64,000 nt of DNA from Crotophaga sulcirostris. Taxonomy: Eukaryota > Chordata > Aves > Cuculiformes > Crotophagidae. The stretch spans positions 379,951-443,950 of the forward strand of contig VYZB01000532.1 in NCBI GenBank assembly GCA_013397455.1, written 5' to 3'. Positions 13,401-23,353 of this stretch are shown one piece after another; position 1 is the stretch's first letter, and every line of letters begins with the position of its first letter. The translations under genes were made by a program, and so were the position numbers. The notes below the pieces were generated by a model. It was not told where the DNA came from. It did not search any database and saw only the letters and a program-made list of their open reading frames with translations.

Positions 13401-16400
13401 TATTGACAAATGTGCTTCTAAAACCCTAGGGTGCATTCCTGAGGAATGATGTCTTTGAAGATGCAGCCATTCTCTGCCAACGAGTGAATAAGCAAGTGGG
13501 AGAAGTCTTCAGCAATCCAGAGACTGTGCTAGCCAAACTAATTCAAAATATCTTTGAAGTTAAACTTCAGGTATTTAACACTTTACCACGTTGAAGTTCA
13601 TTGAGGAAACTTTTAATCTGAAACTGTTGTAATAACAACTACTGAGAATTTACAGTATTTGTAATCCCCTATAAGGATGTAGAGTCATAGCTGATTGCTT
13701 TGTAACAATTCAGACAGGTAATCAAGCCTGCATCAAATAAAGCTGCTTCTGCTCTGAATACCCTGTGACTGAAAATACTCAAATTCAGTATGTAAAATTC
13801 TGAGGGAATCAGTCTGTTCATTGGGTAATTAATAAGATGTCACATGCACATTTGATTTCTTCTGTATGCTCCATACCAAGAATATGTTGGGAAAAGAAGT
13901 TTCACATTTGATAAGTATCTTAAATCTGCTCATTCTTGGAACTGGGTTTCATGTGAGTTGCTAGTATTGAGTAAGTGTGAGTGACTTATGTTGTGACTAC
14001 TGGTTTGCAGCTAATGCAATATTTATATAAAAGTCTAGAACAGCTGAAAATACTAAGTTTTGCATCCTGCAGATACACTCACTTAAGCACATAAGGTCAA
14101 CAGCGTGACAATTTGTTGCAAAAAGCAATTTCCCTATGGATTTTATTCTCCTAGTGTAGAGATTGAGCTTGTGTTTCAACCCTAAATTTGTGTCAGTTTT
14201 GACTTAGTATTTATGTGTGTTTATTTTGTCTGAATATTCAATGGCAAGGAGGCTCTGATCTTGTATGTGCTTTGCGTATGGTTTGTGACAAACAAATATG
14301 TGAGCATCTCCTTTGCTTACTGTCAGCTGCAGAAATGCCCCTAGGTCTCTGGTGCTTTTGATTTTTAAAAAGATGTGATTTTGTGTGTGTTTGGTCAAGC
14401 CTATTTTCAAAGCAAGCTCTCTTTTGTCTTTGCTTCACACACCACTCCTTTGTATTATCAAATAATTTTCTTCTAAAAGATGCATTTAACTCTATCTGTA
14501 GATAAAACAGAACCTGTAAATTAGAGATTTAAAACCAAAGGATACATGAATTACCTGCAGTAAGATATACACTTTGCAGTAAATTACATACAATCTAGGA
14601 AATAGTGACTGTGGCCCATGGTTGCAATTTAATCTTCTAAAAGATGTACCCAAATTTTCCAGAGTTATGTGAAGGACCAGCTAGAAGAACACAGGAAATC
14701 AGATGCAGAACAGTATCTGAAGAATCTCTATGATCTATATACAAGGTATTTATATATTGATGATGAAGATATTGTTGTAGATACGCTGTTGTAATGTTAC
14801 CAAGATGTAGGAAGAGAAGCCAAAAATGTAAACTCATAAAAACTGAAATGTTTTTATGGCCATTAATCTTTACAGTTATTGCTTTCCTAAAGAATATTTT
14901 AAATTGCCGTTGTTATTTTTAATGGGAATTTTTTCAAATGGTGATGTTTGAGAGTACTTATAGAACAGTGTAAAGGCCAGTTCTCCACGTCTTGCTGGTG
15001 ACTCATTTGATTGCAGTTGTGCTGTATGTAATTAAAAATGAATTGTGCAAAATTCTTTACTTAAACGTAAAGCTGCTAGAAGTTTTCATCGCAATCAGGA
15101 TTCTGTTGTGCTATACACTTTACAAACAGGTAATGCTGTAATTCATACAAATTCAACCTTCTCTCCCCTTTTTCTTTTGCATAAAGGACGACTAATCTGT
15201 CAAGCAAATTGATGGAGTTTAACTTGGGTACTGATAAGCAGACTTTCTTGTCTAAGCTTATCAAATCCATTTTCATTTCCTACTTGGAGAATTACATTGA
15301 GGTGGAAATCGGTTATTTGAAAAGTAGGAGTGCTATGATTTTGCAACGCTATTATGATTCCAAAAACCACCAGAAGAGATCCATTGGCACTGGAGGGTAA
15401 GTTTCTTTGGTGAAGTTTTGTGCCTTTGAAATGGAAGGGAGGTGATGAGGGGAGAAACGTAGTATGTGCCATGTCAGATGTACAGTGATGAACTGTGAAA
15501 GGGCAAGCTTCTAAAGTGACCTACAGCTGTTTGTAATTTGCTATCACTTCATGTTACCTTCTGCTAAAAAGTGTATTGCTCTTGGTACGTGTGAAAGGTG
15601 ATGCATGGTATTTATACACTCATGGGAAACAAAAAATACCAGTTAAACCTATGTTTCAACTTAGGATCCAGATCCACAAAAGGACTGAAGCAAAATTAAG
15701 GTACCTAAAGCATGTATATGTGTGTATCTAAAAGCATACATTTTTTTTCACCTGCCCAGGTCTTGTGGTCCTCTCCCAAGACCTAGGAAGGGGAAAAGAC
15801 CATAGCAGTGTCAGTGAGAAAGCTCTTAATCTTAATGAGCCCAGAAGATGCAATGGACTTAGAGAAAGGTAAAACGAGACTTCATTATCCTTAGGGTAGA
15901 GAAACTCTAATAAGGAACTAGTGAGAAGTGGGAAAGGAGGAATTAGAAATTGTGTGAAGCAGAAGTGACAAGACTACTGCACCTTGCAAAGAGCTACTGG
16001 GTTCAGTGTGTCAGAAATAAAAAGTGATTTGAGAGAAGAAGAGCAGCAAAGCAATTAAATGCGTTGAAAAACAAAGATGAAAATTTAATTTTCTTGGGGA
16101 AAATTAAATTGATTTTACTGACTGACTTTCTGGGTTGTTTTATGCATGGAAATGTGTTGGAGCATGCTTGACTAAATGAGGACTGTTGAGATAGTGGATG
16201 AGGATGAGAGAATTTGTGGGCATGGATGAGATGGAAAGCTCTCAGTAGTATTTTGAAAGTACAATGTGACAGAATGCTTGGAGGCTAAACTTTGTCCATA
16301 GAGCACAAGTACCATAGTATTCAATTGAAAGTACACTTATTCCACAGTGGGGAAGAGCTGGTCCCGTGGTGTGAGCGTGCCATGGTAGAACACAGTTGAC

Positions 16401-19400
16401 CATGGGATCAGAGGTCGTAGTTTTGCATTCACTGGCAACTTTTTTTTCTGCTTGCAAGACTGTCTTAATGCTTGCGTATCCTAAACTGTGTCTTGGGTTC
16501 TGTTTAAGTTAACAACTATTAATAAAATATCCCAAATCATTGTTGAATTTGAGCATCAGAATTTCCATCTAGTGAAATCTTCTTTCGGTGTATCTTTGTT
16601 CCAGCATTCAAGACCTCAAAGAGAGAATAAGGCAACGTACAAACTTACCTTTGGGGCCAAGTATTGACACACATGGAGAAACTTTTCTGTCACAAGAAGT
16701 GGTGGTTAACCTTTTACAAGAAACTAAACAAGCTTTTGAAAGATGTCACAGGGTAAGTTTGCTTCAGTGATCTCCAGTAGCAATATCGTTCTGTGCGTGA
16801 AATTGTATCTTGAGGTTCAGTTTTTTGTTGAAGTGTGGTAGGAAGAAAGGAAGTGCGTTATTAAACAAATTCTCTTTTGTATTTCTCACTGATCAGGGTT
16901 GTTGTGGAGGCTAAGGGTTTACTTTTTGAGTGTGAATTAAGTTGTATTTTTGGGGGTTTAATACTACCAATTTTTTAAGAAAGTGAGGATGGTTAAACCT
17001 ATTGTCAGTATTACTCTACTTACTAAATTAGATCTGAGGAGCTTTTAGTGTATTTTTTTTTTACCTACTTTAAAAATATAGAGAATAGTTCAACATTTTT
17101 TTTCCTGTGTCATATGCTTTTCCTTTGTAGCATTAGAGAATATCACCAATAAAATGCTGAGAGGAATAATTTTTAACATAGTTTTCCTGGGTAACTCTGG
17201 TTTTAACGCCTGTCAATTACTGTTTTTCTGGTACTTCAGTGTAAATGAAAGCCCTTGAAATTTAATGGCAAACCTAAATGCTTGGGATTTTTTATTATCT
17301 AAACACTCTGATTTCTTAAAAATTTTAATGCTCCTAACATTCTAAATTAGCTTAGTGCAGAAAAAATATATTTAGAAGATTCGATATTTGATATACTTCC
17401 AAAGGCCACAGATATAACAAAATACAGGTACAGCACTATTACCTCTAGGTACTGGGATGACCCCCTTCCTAGTGGTGATGGTCAGTGACTGCAAAACAAC
17501 CAGGAAGAGTATTATTTTTCTCAATGTGGTAGTTGCTAGAGATGGCTGTTAAACTTTTTCCAATTGTGCACAGTTTTTTTTTTCTTCCCTTTCTTGTTGG
17601 GATCAGCTTTTTCACACTTTGTCTAAAAACAACAGGAGTTCAGGGCAACTCGCTATGCACAAGAGAAGTTAAAGGTGTCCCTGACTAACTAATCATGATA
17701 TTTATATCACATGACAGATGTGTGCAGACAAGCTGTCTGTCCCAGCTGTGACTGCTTTAGGAAAAAAAAGTTGGCAGTTCTGAATGTAACCATATATTGA
17801 AACATTTTGATGTTTGGAAATCTCTGGCAGTGTTTTGTTGTTGGGTTTTTTGTTGCAGTTTTTTGAGCAGCACAGCAGAAATGTTTAGGAATGTTGTTAG
17901 GTAAATTAGCTTGAATTGCAATGGTAATCTTTCTTACTCATAGCTTCGTAAAGTCTTCACGTAATTCCTAAATTGTTCTCTGTATGGATACTTCTAATTA
18001 GAATAAAATTCCAGTTATTCTGGAATACTTGTTACATTTTAAGCTTACCTTGCACGCAGTATTGGGTAAGCTTTCAAATGTATGTAGATCTGACCTTTAG
18101 GACAATTTATTTTCTCTTTCTTTAAAGCTCTCTGATCCATCTGACTTACCGAAGAATGCTTTCAGGATTTTTTCTATGCTTGTAGAGTTCTTATGTACTG
18201 AACACATCGATTATGCATTAGAAACAGGCCTTGCTGGTGAGTATGTTTTATGAGTGTTTCATCTCATTGGCCTTTCTGCACAGATGGACTTTGCAAGTCC
18301 TTATTGATTGGCCTGGTTCAGAAAATATAGGATAAATGAAATTTGTTTTGTATATTTGGGAGCCAGAATTTAATGTCTTCAACTGCGTAAGTTCAATTTG
18401 GGGAAGTGAAGCACAGATGGAAACATGCTACTGTCCTGAAACATTTGTATCACAGAAACTGGGACATCAGCACTCCCTTCCCATTTTAGTTTTTCTCGGT
18501 GCCATAGCAGCAGAATATCTTTATGCTAAGGCTGTCTTGTATTTTATAAGAATTCCATGCTTGTTTGTATACCTGTGCATTTTAAAGACGGAGAGCAAAT
18601 AAGAAAGCTGCTTGTGTTAAAGAAGTTAAAATCTTGACAGTAAGAACCTGTCTTTCTTATGTGAAAGCATAAAACTGATGTTCTGAAGAAATACTTAAAT
18701 TGACTGTTCCGTTTTGCTTTTAGAAATTCTAAAAGCAAGTTATTTCTACGCTTATGGTTATTACCTGGTACAGCTGCGAGACATGTTCTGTATATGGCAC
18801 CATGGTAAATTTTTGAAACTGTAAGCCTGTGATTTAAGTGTTCCTGGAAAAATTCTGTTTATTTAAAAAAATCATCATGCTAAATTTAAGAACTGTGCAT
18901 CATTACAGTCCTAATGACACCTTCTTTGCTTTAGGCATTCCCTCTTCTGATTCAAAGAATGCGAATCTTTATTTCTTGGATGTTGTCCACCAGGCCAATA
19001 CTATTTTCCATTTATTTGACAAGCAGTTTAATGATCATCTGATGCCATTGATCAGGTACCTTTATTTTGATTAGCATTTCCCTTGTGAATAGTCATTTTT
19101 AGTGAAGAAACCAATTTTTTTCGTTCTCCATCTCTGTTGAGTGGAGTTCAGTCTTGCAGTGGTTCAGCTTGATGATGTGTGAAGATTAAAATGATGTAAT
19201 GAAAGGGGAAAGAAGGGAAGTTAAACAAATCAATACCTTGGAAACTAATGGACAAGAAGGAGCTCCATGGGTACTGATGGGAAGGAGAGACAAGTTACTC
19301 TCAGTTGCACTGAGCAAATCCTACTCTGGGTCAGATGCCTGTTTAGGCTTTTGATTTGTTGTTCTGAAGCCAGCAAACTCCATCTAAACTATCCTTTCCT

Positions 19401-22400
19401 GGTGGGGTGGGAAATGTTCACAAAACCTCGTTGTCAGTAGCAGACTCTGCAGACAAATTTGTTTTGATATTTTAACACTGTCACACACTCAACCCTTTAT
19501 GCTCTTGCAGTTCTTCTCCTAAATTATCTGAATGCCTTCAGAAGAAAAAGGATATCATAGAGCAAATGGAAGTGAAGCTGGATATGGGCATTGATAGGCA
19601 AGTATAGATGTAAACTTTCTGTTAATCATGCGTTCTTATAAAACTTCTTTGTGATGTGTACTAGCTTTCCTTTTAAGGGTGAATTATTTCTGAACACAGA
19701 ATTGATTTGTTAATTTTTTTTTAAAATCCACAAGTATGCATTATTGTGCATAGAAAAACTGCTTTTGTTTATTTAGAGGGTTGTGTTTTCCATGGCAGAT
19801 TTCTGACCCATAAATACTTCTGAAGGTTGTTAAAGGATTTTGGTTATGCTGAAAAGAATGCAACAATCCAGTTTTACCTTATTGTCTCAAACTAGTCTTT
19901 TCTACTTTAAAGGCAGGAGGAACGATGATTTAAATAGGTTAAAGACTTGCAGAATTTTCGTTAGGAGCAAAGTTTGACAAAAATAGGTTAGATGTCTTTT
20001 TTTGAACCTACGGTGCTATGGATTAGACCTAGTCATAAGTCTGTAGACCTGGAGTGATTTTGATTCAGACATTGGCTTGCTTTGAGGTTGTGACTGACTC
20101 ATTTAATCTTTTATTTTTCATTTCTCCAAATAAAAATGAGAATATAGCTATAAAAATTATAAATTAAAATCATAGCTGTTTGGCAGCAGAGGAAAATAAT
20201 GAACTAACAAGCTTAATAAACGGAATTGGAGCTGTTGCACGATGCTCTACTTTGATCCATAAGCATGTAGTGTTCTGATATTTCAAGGTGGCATTCATCA
20301 ACCTAGAACATGTTGCCTAAGCTTCCTGTGCCTGTTTTCTCTCTGCAGTAATGGCAGTGATCCCTCCTGTGGGTAACACGGGCTATTCTGGAAATGATTA
20401 TTAATGTTTTTGACAGGGTCACACCTTACTGGAGAGGTATGAGAACAGCACTGGGCAGGAAGAACAGGCACTGAATTCGTGTCCTTCTGGGTACTTTCTG
20501 CAGAGAGATGTGGGAGAGATTTGGTATATTGTTTGCACCTGCATTTTCTGTAGGTGGAAAAAGGAAGGTAGAGTAGAGGATGTCTAAGTGGCAACTGGGA
20601 TTTTAGCTGCTTAGATAATGCTTGACCGTAGATAATGATCTAGAAAGATAAATCCTGTGAGGGAGGAATAAGTGACATGGTAAAACTCTATTCGATTTCT
20701 TAAAACCGAAGAAATAGCAAGCTCTGCCAAAGGAAGAGTTTTTTCCCCATCTTTTTCCGTTCCTTCATTTCCAGATGGTTTCTGATGCTCGCTTCTGAGT
20801 AATGCACGATGTGATCTCATTTTGCTAAACTCTTTGGAATGCTTCCTTCAGCTGTCTGACTCTCTCTGTGTTGAAGAATCCTGTTCGTTTTCTCTGAAGA
20901 ACTGTGTTTCAATGGATTACCTTGCAATTAGTGTTTCCCCTTTAAAACCAGCTGGCCAGCATGCTGTGTGCTGTATTACAAGACACTGAACTTAGAGGGA
21001 AATGTAGTTTTAGAGTTGTTGGGTGGTTTTTTTTTTTGGCTGATTCTCCTTTTTCTAAGTGCTTACATAAAATCAAGCTTATCTTCTCTAGAGAAGTGCT
21101 TCGGAACTTCAGAAGAGTGCGTGTGTGTGTGTGCATGTCTGTTAAATGAAGTGTTTCCTTTGACATGTCCTAGCAGTGCTTGCTGCTTACACTAAAAGCA
21201 AACATTTATCATATCTTCTGTAGATTATTCAAACGCTAGGGCATGGGATTTTTTCATCATTGTTTTATGCTGCTTACTTTTGTATGAAGTCATATTCGTA
21301 TATGTAAATATAAAAATCAAGGAAATTAAAATGCTGCTCTCAAAACCCAATCTGTGTTTGTAACTTTAAAGGACACTGAACTGTATGATTGGACAGATGA
21401 AGCACATCTTGGCTGCAGAGCAAAGGAAGACAGATTTTAAACCAGAAGATGAAAACAATGTTTTGATTCAATATACTAATGTAAGTAAACCGAGTCCCAG
21501 CTCATCAGTAGAGCCTCAAATGCTCATGAGTGTTACCAGATACAAGATGTTTCTTCCCAAGCACTAGACAACACGTGTGTGTGATTAATTACTATTCCAT
21601 TTTGCTCTCAGCACCTCCAGACTCTGTTTTCTCAAGCTGAAAAGGAATATTAGCAGTTTTGTGTCCTAGTGTCAGACACGAATCAGTAGGTGCTGGGTGA
21701 CCTGTCACATTCTTTCCTCTCCCAAGAGGCCAAGATGTGGAACAAGTTTTTTAGCTGATATTTAGCTTTAAGCTATCAGTTCCAGAAAATCACTTATCAG
21801 ATACTCTCTAGTTGCTGGGCACTTTTTCCCCTTAGAATGACAGGAGCATGACAAAGCGTCACAGGTAAAGCATGATTGTCCTTTGCTACACGACACTGTC
21901 CCTGCCACTGAATCTGTCTGAATCCCAGCCTATGGGCTGTTGGGAACCTGTAGTTCTGGGTTACATTAGGATCTTGTTAGGGAACAGTGAAGAGAGGAGA
22001 GAACAAACTATAGTCAATGGGAAGAAGGGAGTGTGTTACCTGAATGCCTGAAGCCAGGTGGGAGAGGGAGAAGTGGAGCAGGAGGATGTAGAGCCTAGTA
22101 CTGTGTGGGAAGGGTGAAGATGCCTGCATGGCTGTTAATTTGGGTTTATAATTGCAGCTGACAAGAGGTTTTCAATCACTTAACACCCCCCCACCCTTGC
22201 TTTGAATTAAATGCCCAAATTCAACTGTTCTATTCTGAACTGATATGAACTGTAATTTAATTGGGTATTGTCTCGCATCCATCTTTTTACTCACAGTTTT
22301 GCATCTTTGTGTTGCAAATAAAAAACTGTTGGAAAAGTATTAATTGGAAAACTACTCATTGCAATGATGTATTGTGGGAAGTTTTAAGAATTGGTAACTG

Positions 22401-23353
22401 GTGGTCATCTTATAATGTGGAAGCCACTCTGAGAAGAACTGATTTCTAGAAAGTAAGTTACTTAATTATTTTTTTTTTCCCTTTAGGCTTGTGTTAAAGT
22501 CTGTGGCTATGTTAGAAAGCAGGTGGAAAAGATTAGAAATTCTATGGATGGCAAGAATGTTGACACAGTTTTGATGGAGCTTGGAGTGCGTTTTCATCGA
22601 CTTATCTATGAACACCTACAGCAATATTCCTACAGTTGCATGGGAGGCATGTTAGCTATTTGTGACGTGGCTGAATACAGGAAGTGTGCCAAAGACTTCA
22701 AGGTAAGCTTGGACGGGTTGGTACAGCCATATAAAAATTAGTGACAGGTTTTTATCTTTAATCTGATGGCTTCTCTGCATAAAAAAAGAAAGTGTTTATG
22801 TTGGAACATCAGCATTTCTTTTACTGATGTGCTTTATTATGTTACTATACCAGCAGTTCTTTATAATGTCTTTATCATGTCCTAAAGAGCAGTTTTCTAA
22901 TACCATTTTATTGCCTGCAAACTCTGTGTTTATTGAAGAATTGAATTTGCATTGTGTGTTCTGTGTATAACTTTGTGTGTGTGCATATCTCCCTACAAAT
23001 GTGTATGTGCCTGTATATATTTATGCACACACGAGGAGAGAATGATGGATGTAAATCCTCTGCAGGGAGAAAGTGTTTTGAGAATCTAAGTAGACATTGT
23101 ATAAAAAAATAGTTCAAGCAACTCTAATGCCTAATATCTGTCTTTCTCTTTTTTTTTTCGACAGATTGCGCTGGTGTTACAACTCTTTGATACCTTGCAT
23201 GCACTTTGCAACCTTCTGGTTGTAGCCCCGGATAACTTAAAGCAAGTTTGCTCAGGAGAACAACTTGCTAATCTGGACAAGAACATCCTTCATTCCTTTG
23301 TTCAGCTGCGTGTTGATTATAGGTCTGCTCGTCTTGCTCGTCACTTCAGCTGA
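4315..23353 (+). CDS. EXOC5: EXOC5 (Sec10), exocyst complex component 5; exons 2-18, exon 1 lies outside
   Basis: Seventeen coding exons join in frame: 4315-4406, 7940-8087, 8486-8680, 12051-12115, 12547-12575, 12729-12838, 13286-13330, 13430-13570, 14663-14745, 15187-15396, 16605-16752, 18128-18236, 18935-19055, 19511-19597, 21372-21480, 22487-22702 and 23165-23353. They total 2097 nt (698 residues plus TGA). With the nine residues expected from exon 1, the protein would be 707 residues, against 708 in human. The product is recognised throughout, for example EPFVADEYIERLAWRTPGGG at the start and RSARLARHFS at the end. Sec10 is a rod-like CATCHR-type subunit of the octameric exocyst. The complex tethers secretory vesicles to the plasma membrane before SNARE fusion and acts in polarised secretion and ciliogenesis. 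An N-terminal coiled coil (about residues 40-100) assembles with other subunits. Every intron is GT-AG except intron 15 (GC-AG). No frameshift or internal stop was seen. Residue numbers in the exon entries assume the nine upstream residues. Confidence 0.97.
4407..7939 (+). other. EXOC5: EXOC5 intron 2
   Basis: GT-AG intron of about 3.5 kb. It contains a short CTG run near 4909-4922 and AT-rich unique sequence. No CR1 copy or recognisable gene was seen. Open frames inside it, including one of 119 codons on the minus strand at 6789-7148, have no recognisable protein character. Confidence 0.85.
7940..8087 (+). CDS. EXOC5: EXOC5 exon 3 (residues 40-89), coiled-coil segment
   Basis: The acceptor TCAG|A completes an AGA Arg codon begun in exon 2. 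The exon then reads LLEEFVNHIQELQVMDERIQ and continues with a charged heptad-like helix (RKVEKLEQQ... KKVQELQ). The donor is CAG|GTAAAA, phase 0. In the exocyst this N-terminal helix belongs to the core helical-bundle (CorEx) region through which subunits pair. Confidence 0.97.
8088..8485 (+). other. EXOC5: EXOC5 intron 3
   Basis: GT-AG intron of 398 bp ending in TCTCCCAG. No repeat or other feature was seen. Confidence 0.9.
8486..8680 (+). CDS. EXOC5: EXOC5 exon 4 (residues 90-154)
   Basis: A 65-codon, phase 0-0 exon reading VAFQHFQELDEHISYVATKV, then CHLGDQLEGVNTPRQRAVEA and a C-terminal NSEK. The acceptor is CCCAG and the donor AAAAG|GTAAGA. The frame stays open for some codons on either side, but the splice sites and family alignment set the ends. 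This stretch is nearly invariant from bird to human. Confidence 0.97.
8681..12050 (+). other. EXOC5: EXOC5 intron 4
   Basis: GT-AG intron of about 3.4 kb, AT-rich, ending in TTCTTTCATGTTTTACTCTT before AACAG. No transposon copy or gene-like frame was recognised. Confidence 0.85.
12051..12115 (+). CDS. EXOC5: EXOC5 exon 5 (residues 155-176)
   Basis: Encodes IKEAADIIQKLHLIAQELPF then D, and stops two bases into an Arg codon. The acceptor is AACAG and the donor GACAG|GTAAAA. Confidence 0.96.
12116..12546 (+). other. EXOC5: EXOC5 intron 5
   Basis: GT-AG intron of 431 bp with a T-run just before the GTTGTTAACAG acceptor. No other feature was seen. Confidence 0.88.
12547..12575 (+). CDS. EXOC5: EXOC5 exon 6, 29-nt micro-sized exon (residues 176-186)
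   Basis: Only 29 nt: one base to finish Arg, nine codons FSEVKSKIA, and one base of a Ser codon completed by exon 7. The acceptor is GTTAACAG and the donor GCAA|GTGAGT. Because its length is not a multiple of three, skipping it would shift the frame. It is too short to find by open-frame scanning and was placed from the family sequence. Confidence 0.95.
12729..12838 (+). CDS. EXOC5: EXOC5 exon 7 (residues 186-222)
   Basis: Begins with GT to complete AGT (Ser), then reads KYHDLECQLIQEFTSAQRRG, EISRMREVAA and VLLHFK. The acceptor is CTTTCCAG; the true exon itself starts with GTAAGT, which mimics a donor. The donor is AAG|GTAAAA, phase 0. The intron upstream is only 153 bp. Confidence 0.97.
12839..13285 (+). 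other. EXOC5: EXOC5 intron 7
   Basis: GT-AG intron of 447 bp ending in TTGCTCCTTCTATAG. No repeat or other feature was seen. Confidence 0.88.
13286..13330 (+). CDS. EXOC5: EXOC5 exon 8 (residues 223-237)
   Basis: A 45-nt phase 0-0 exon encoding GYSHCVDVYIKQCQE. The acceptor is CTATAG and the donor GAG|GTAATG. It is symmetric, so skipping it would remove 15 residues without a frameshift. Confidence 0.96.
13430..13570 (+). CDS. EXOC5: EXOC5 exon 9 (residues 238-284)
   Basis: A 47-codon phase 0-0 exon reading GAFLRNDVFEDAAILCQRVN, then KQVGEVFSNPETVLAKLIQN and IFEVKLQ. It follows a 99-bp intron. The acceptor is CCCTAG and the donor CAG|GTATTT. It differs from human at a few conservative positions (GAY, NDI, DAG, GDI there). 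Confidence 0.97.
13571..14662 (+). other. EXOC5: EXOC5 intron 9
   Basis: GT-AG intron of 1.09 kb, AT-rich unique sequence ending in AAATTTTCCAG. No repeat was recognised. Confidence 0.86.
14663..14745 (+). CDS. EXOC5: EXOC5 exon 10 (residues 285-312)
   Basis: Encodes SYVKDQLEEHRKSDAEQYLK and NLYDLYT, ending two bases into an Arg codon. The acceptor is TTTTCCAG and the donor ACAAG|GTATTT. Confidence 0.96.
14746..15186 (+). other. EXOC5: EXOC5 intron 10
   Basis: GT-AG intron of 441 bp with a CTTTTTCTTTTGCATAAAG acceptor. No other feature was seen. Confidence 0.88.
15187..15396 (+). CDS. EXOC5: EXOC5 exon 11 (residues 312-382)
   Basis: After finishing the Arg codon it reads TTNLSSKLMEFNLGTDKQTF, then LSKLIKSIFISYLENYIEVE and on to SKNHQKRSIGTG, ending two bases into Gly. 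The acceptor is ATAAAG and the donor GAGG|GTAAGT. It is nearly identical to mammalian Sec10; the only clear change is Ile for Thr after YIEVE. Confidence 0.97.
15397..16604 (+). other. EXOC5: EXOC5 intron 11
   Basis: GT-AG intron of about 1.2 kb ending in TATCTTTGTTCCAG. Purine-rich stretches occur near 15780-16050. No transposon or gene was recognised. Confidence 0.86.
16605..16752 (+). CDS. EXOC5: EXOC5 exon 12 (residues 382-431)
   Basis: One base completes Gly, then the exon reads IQDLKERIRQRTNLPLGPSI, DTHGETFLSQEVVVNLLQET and KQAFERCHR. The acceptor is TTCCAG and the donor CAGG|GTAAGT, phase 0. Confidence 0.97.
16753..18127 (+). other. EXOC5: EXOC5 intron 12
   Basis: GT-AG intron of about 1.4 kb, AT-rich with several T-runs (for example near 17051 and 17574). 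It ends in TTTTCTCTTTCTTTAAAG. No repeat family was recognised. Confidence 0.86.
18128..18236 (+). CDS. EXOC5: EXOC5 exon 13 (residues 432-468)
   Basis: Encodes LSDPSDLPKNAFRIFSMLVE, FLCTEHIDYALETGLA and the first base of a Gly codon. The acceptor is CTTTAAAG and the donor TTGCTG|GTGAGT. It ends in phase 1, which matters for the candidate cassette exon downstream. Confidence 0.97.
18237..18934 (+). other. EXOC5: EXOC5 intron 13
   Basis: A 698-bp intron in the constitutive reading (GT donor at 18237, AG at 18933-18934). It holds the candidate 81-nt cassette exon at 18724-18804. If that exon is used, the intron splits into pieces of 487 and 130 bp. Confidence 0.85.
18724..18804 (+). CDS. Candidate in-frame cassette exon of EXOC5 (27 codons), unconfirmed
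   Basis: An 81-nt open segment lies between a pyrimidine-rich acceptor (GTTCCGTTTTGCTTTTAG) and a usable donor (CATG|GTAAAT). Joined to exon 13 (phase 1), it completes GAA (Glu) and reads ILKASYFYAYGYYLV then QLRDMFCIWHH. It ends one base into the Gly codon that exon 14 completes. It is therefore symmetric, stop-free and frame-preserving, and would insert 27 residues after ETGLA. It does not correspond to the human Sec10 sequence I know. A stop-free 81-mer is not rare by chance, so only the combination of splice sites and phase argues for it. Confidence 0.4.
18935..19055 (+). CDS. EXOC5: EXOC5 exon 14 (residues 468-508)
   Basis: GC completes Gly, then the exon reads IPSSDSKNANLYFLDVVHQA and NTIFHLFDKQFNDHLMPLI, ending two bases into a Ser codon. 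The acceptor is CTTTGCTTTAG and the donor ATCAG|GTACCT. Confidence 0.97.
19056..19510 (+). other. EXOC5: EXOC5 intron 14
   Basis: GT-AG intron of 455 bp ending in TTTATGCTCTTGCAG. No other feature was seen. Confidence 0.88.
19511..19597 (+). CDS. EXOC5: EXOC5 exon 15 (residues 508-537), GC donor
   Basis: One base completes Ser, then the exon reads SSPKLSECLQKKKDIIEQME and VKLDMGID, ending with AG of an Arg codon. The next bases are GCAAGT. Frame continuity with exon 16 (AG plus G gives Arg, then TLNCMIG) leaves only this boundary, so the donor is GC. Confidence 0.95.
19598..21371 (+). other. EXOC5: EXOC5 intron 15, GC-AG type
   Basis: This intron of about 1.8 kb begins GCAAGT and ends TTTAAAG. 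Apart from C at position 2, the donor AG|GCAAGT matches the U1 consensus perfectly, as is typical for GC-AG introns. It contains a GT run near 21119-21133. No transposon was seen. Confidence 0.9.
21372..21480 (+). CDS. EXOC5: EXOC5 exon 16 (residues 537-573)
   Basis: One base completes Arg, then the exon reads TLNCMIGQMKHILAAEQRKT and DFKPEDENNVLIQYTN. The donor is AAT|GTAAGT, phase 0, and the acceptor is TTTAAAG. The open frame runs on into the intron, but the family sequence continues with ACVKVC from exon 17. Confidence 0.96.
21481..22486 (+). other. EXOC5: EXOC5 intron 16
   Basis: GT-AG intron of about 1.0 kb ending in a long T-run followed by CCCTTTAG. No repeat family was recognised. 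Confidence 0.87.
22487..22702 (+). CDS. EXOC5: EXOC5 exon 17 (residues 574-645)
   Basis: A 72-codon phase 0-0 exon reading ACVKVCGYVRKQVEKIRNSM, DGKNVDTVLMELGVRFHRLI and YEHLQQYSYSCMGGMLAICD, ending in KCAKDFK. The acceptor is CCCTTTAG and the donor AAG|GTAAGC. It is part of the highly conserved C-terminal helical domain. Confidence 0.97.
22703..23164 (+). other. EXOC5: EXOC5 intron 17
   Basis: GT-AG intron of 462 bp with a strong pyrimidine tract before CGACAG. No other feature was seen. Confidence 0.88.
23165..23353 (+). CDS. EXOC5: EXOC5 exon 18 (residues 646-707) with stop
   Basis: The terminal coding exon reads IALVLQLFDTLHALCNLLVV, APDNLKQVCSGEQLANLDKN and ILHSFVQLRVDYRSARLARH, then FS and TGA at 23351-23353. 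The first residues (IALVLQLF) differ slightly from human (IPMVLHLF). Confidence 0.97.
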   Translation: MALVLQLFDTLHALCNLLVVAPDNLKQVCSGEQLANLDKNILHSFVQLRVDYRSARLARHFS

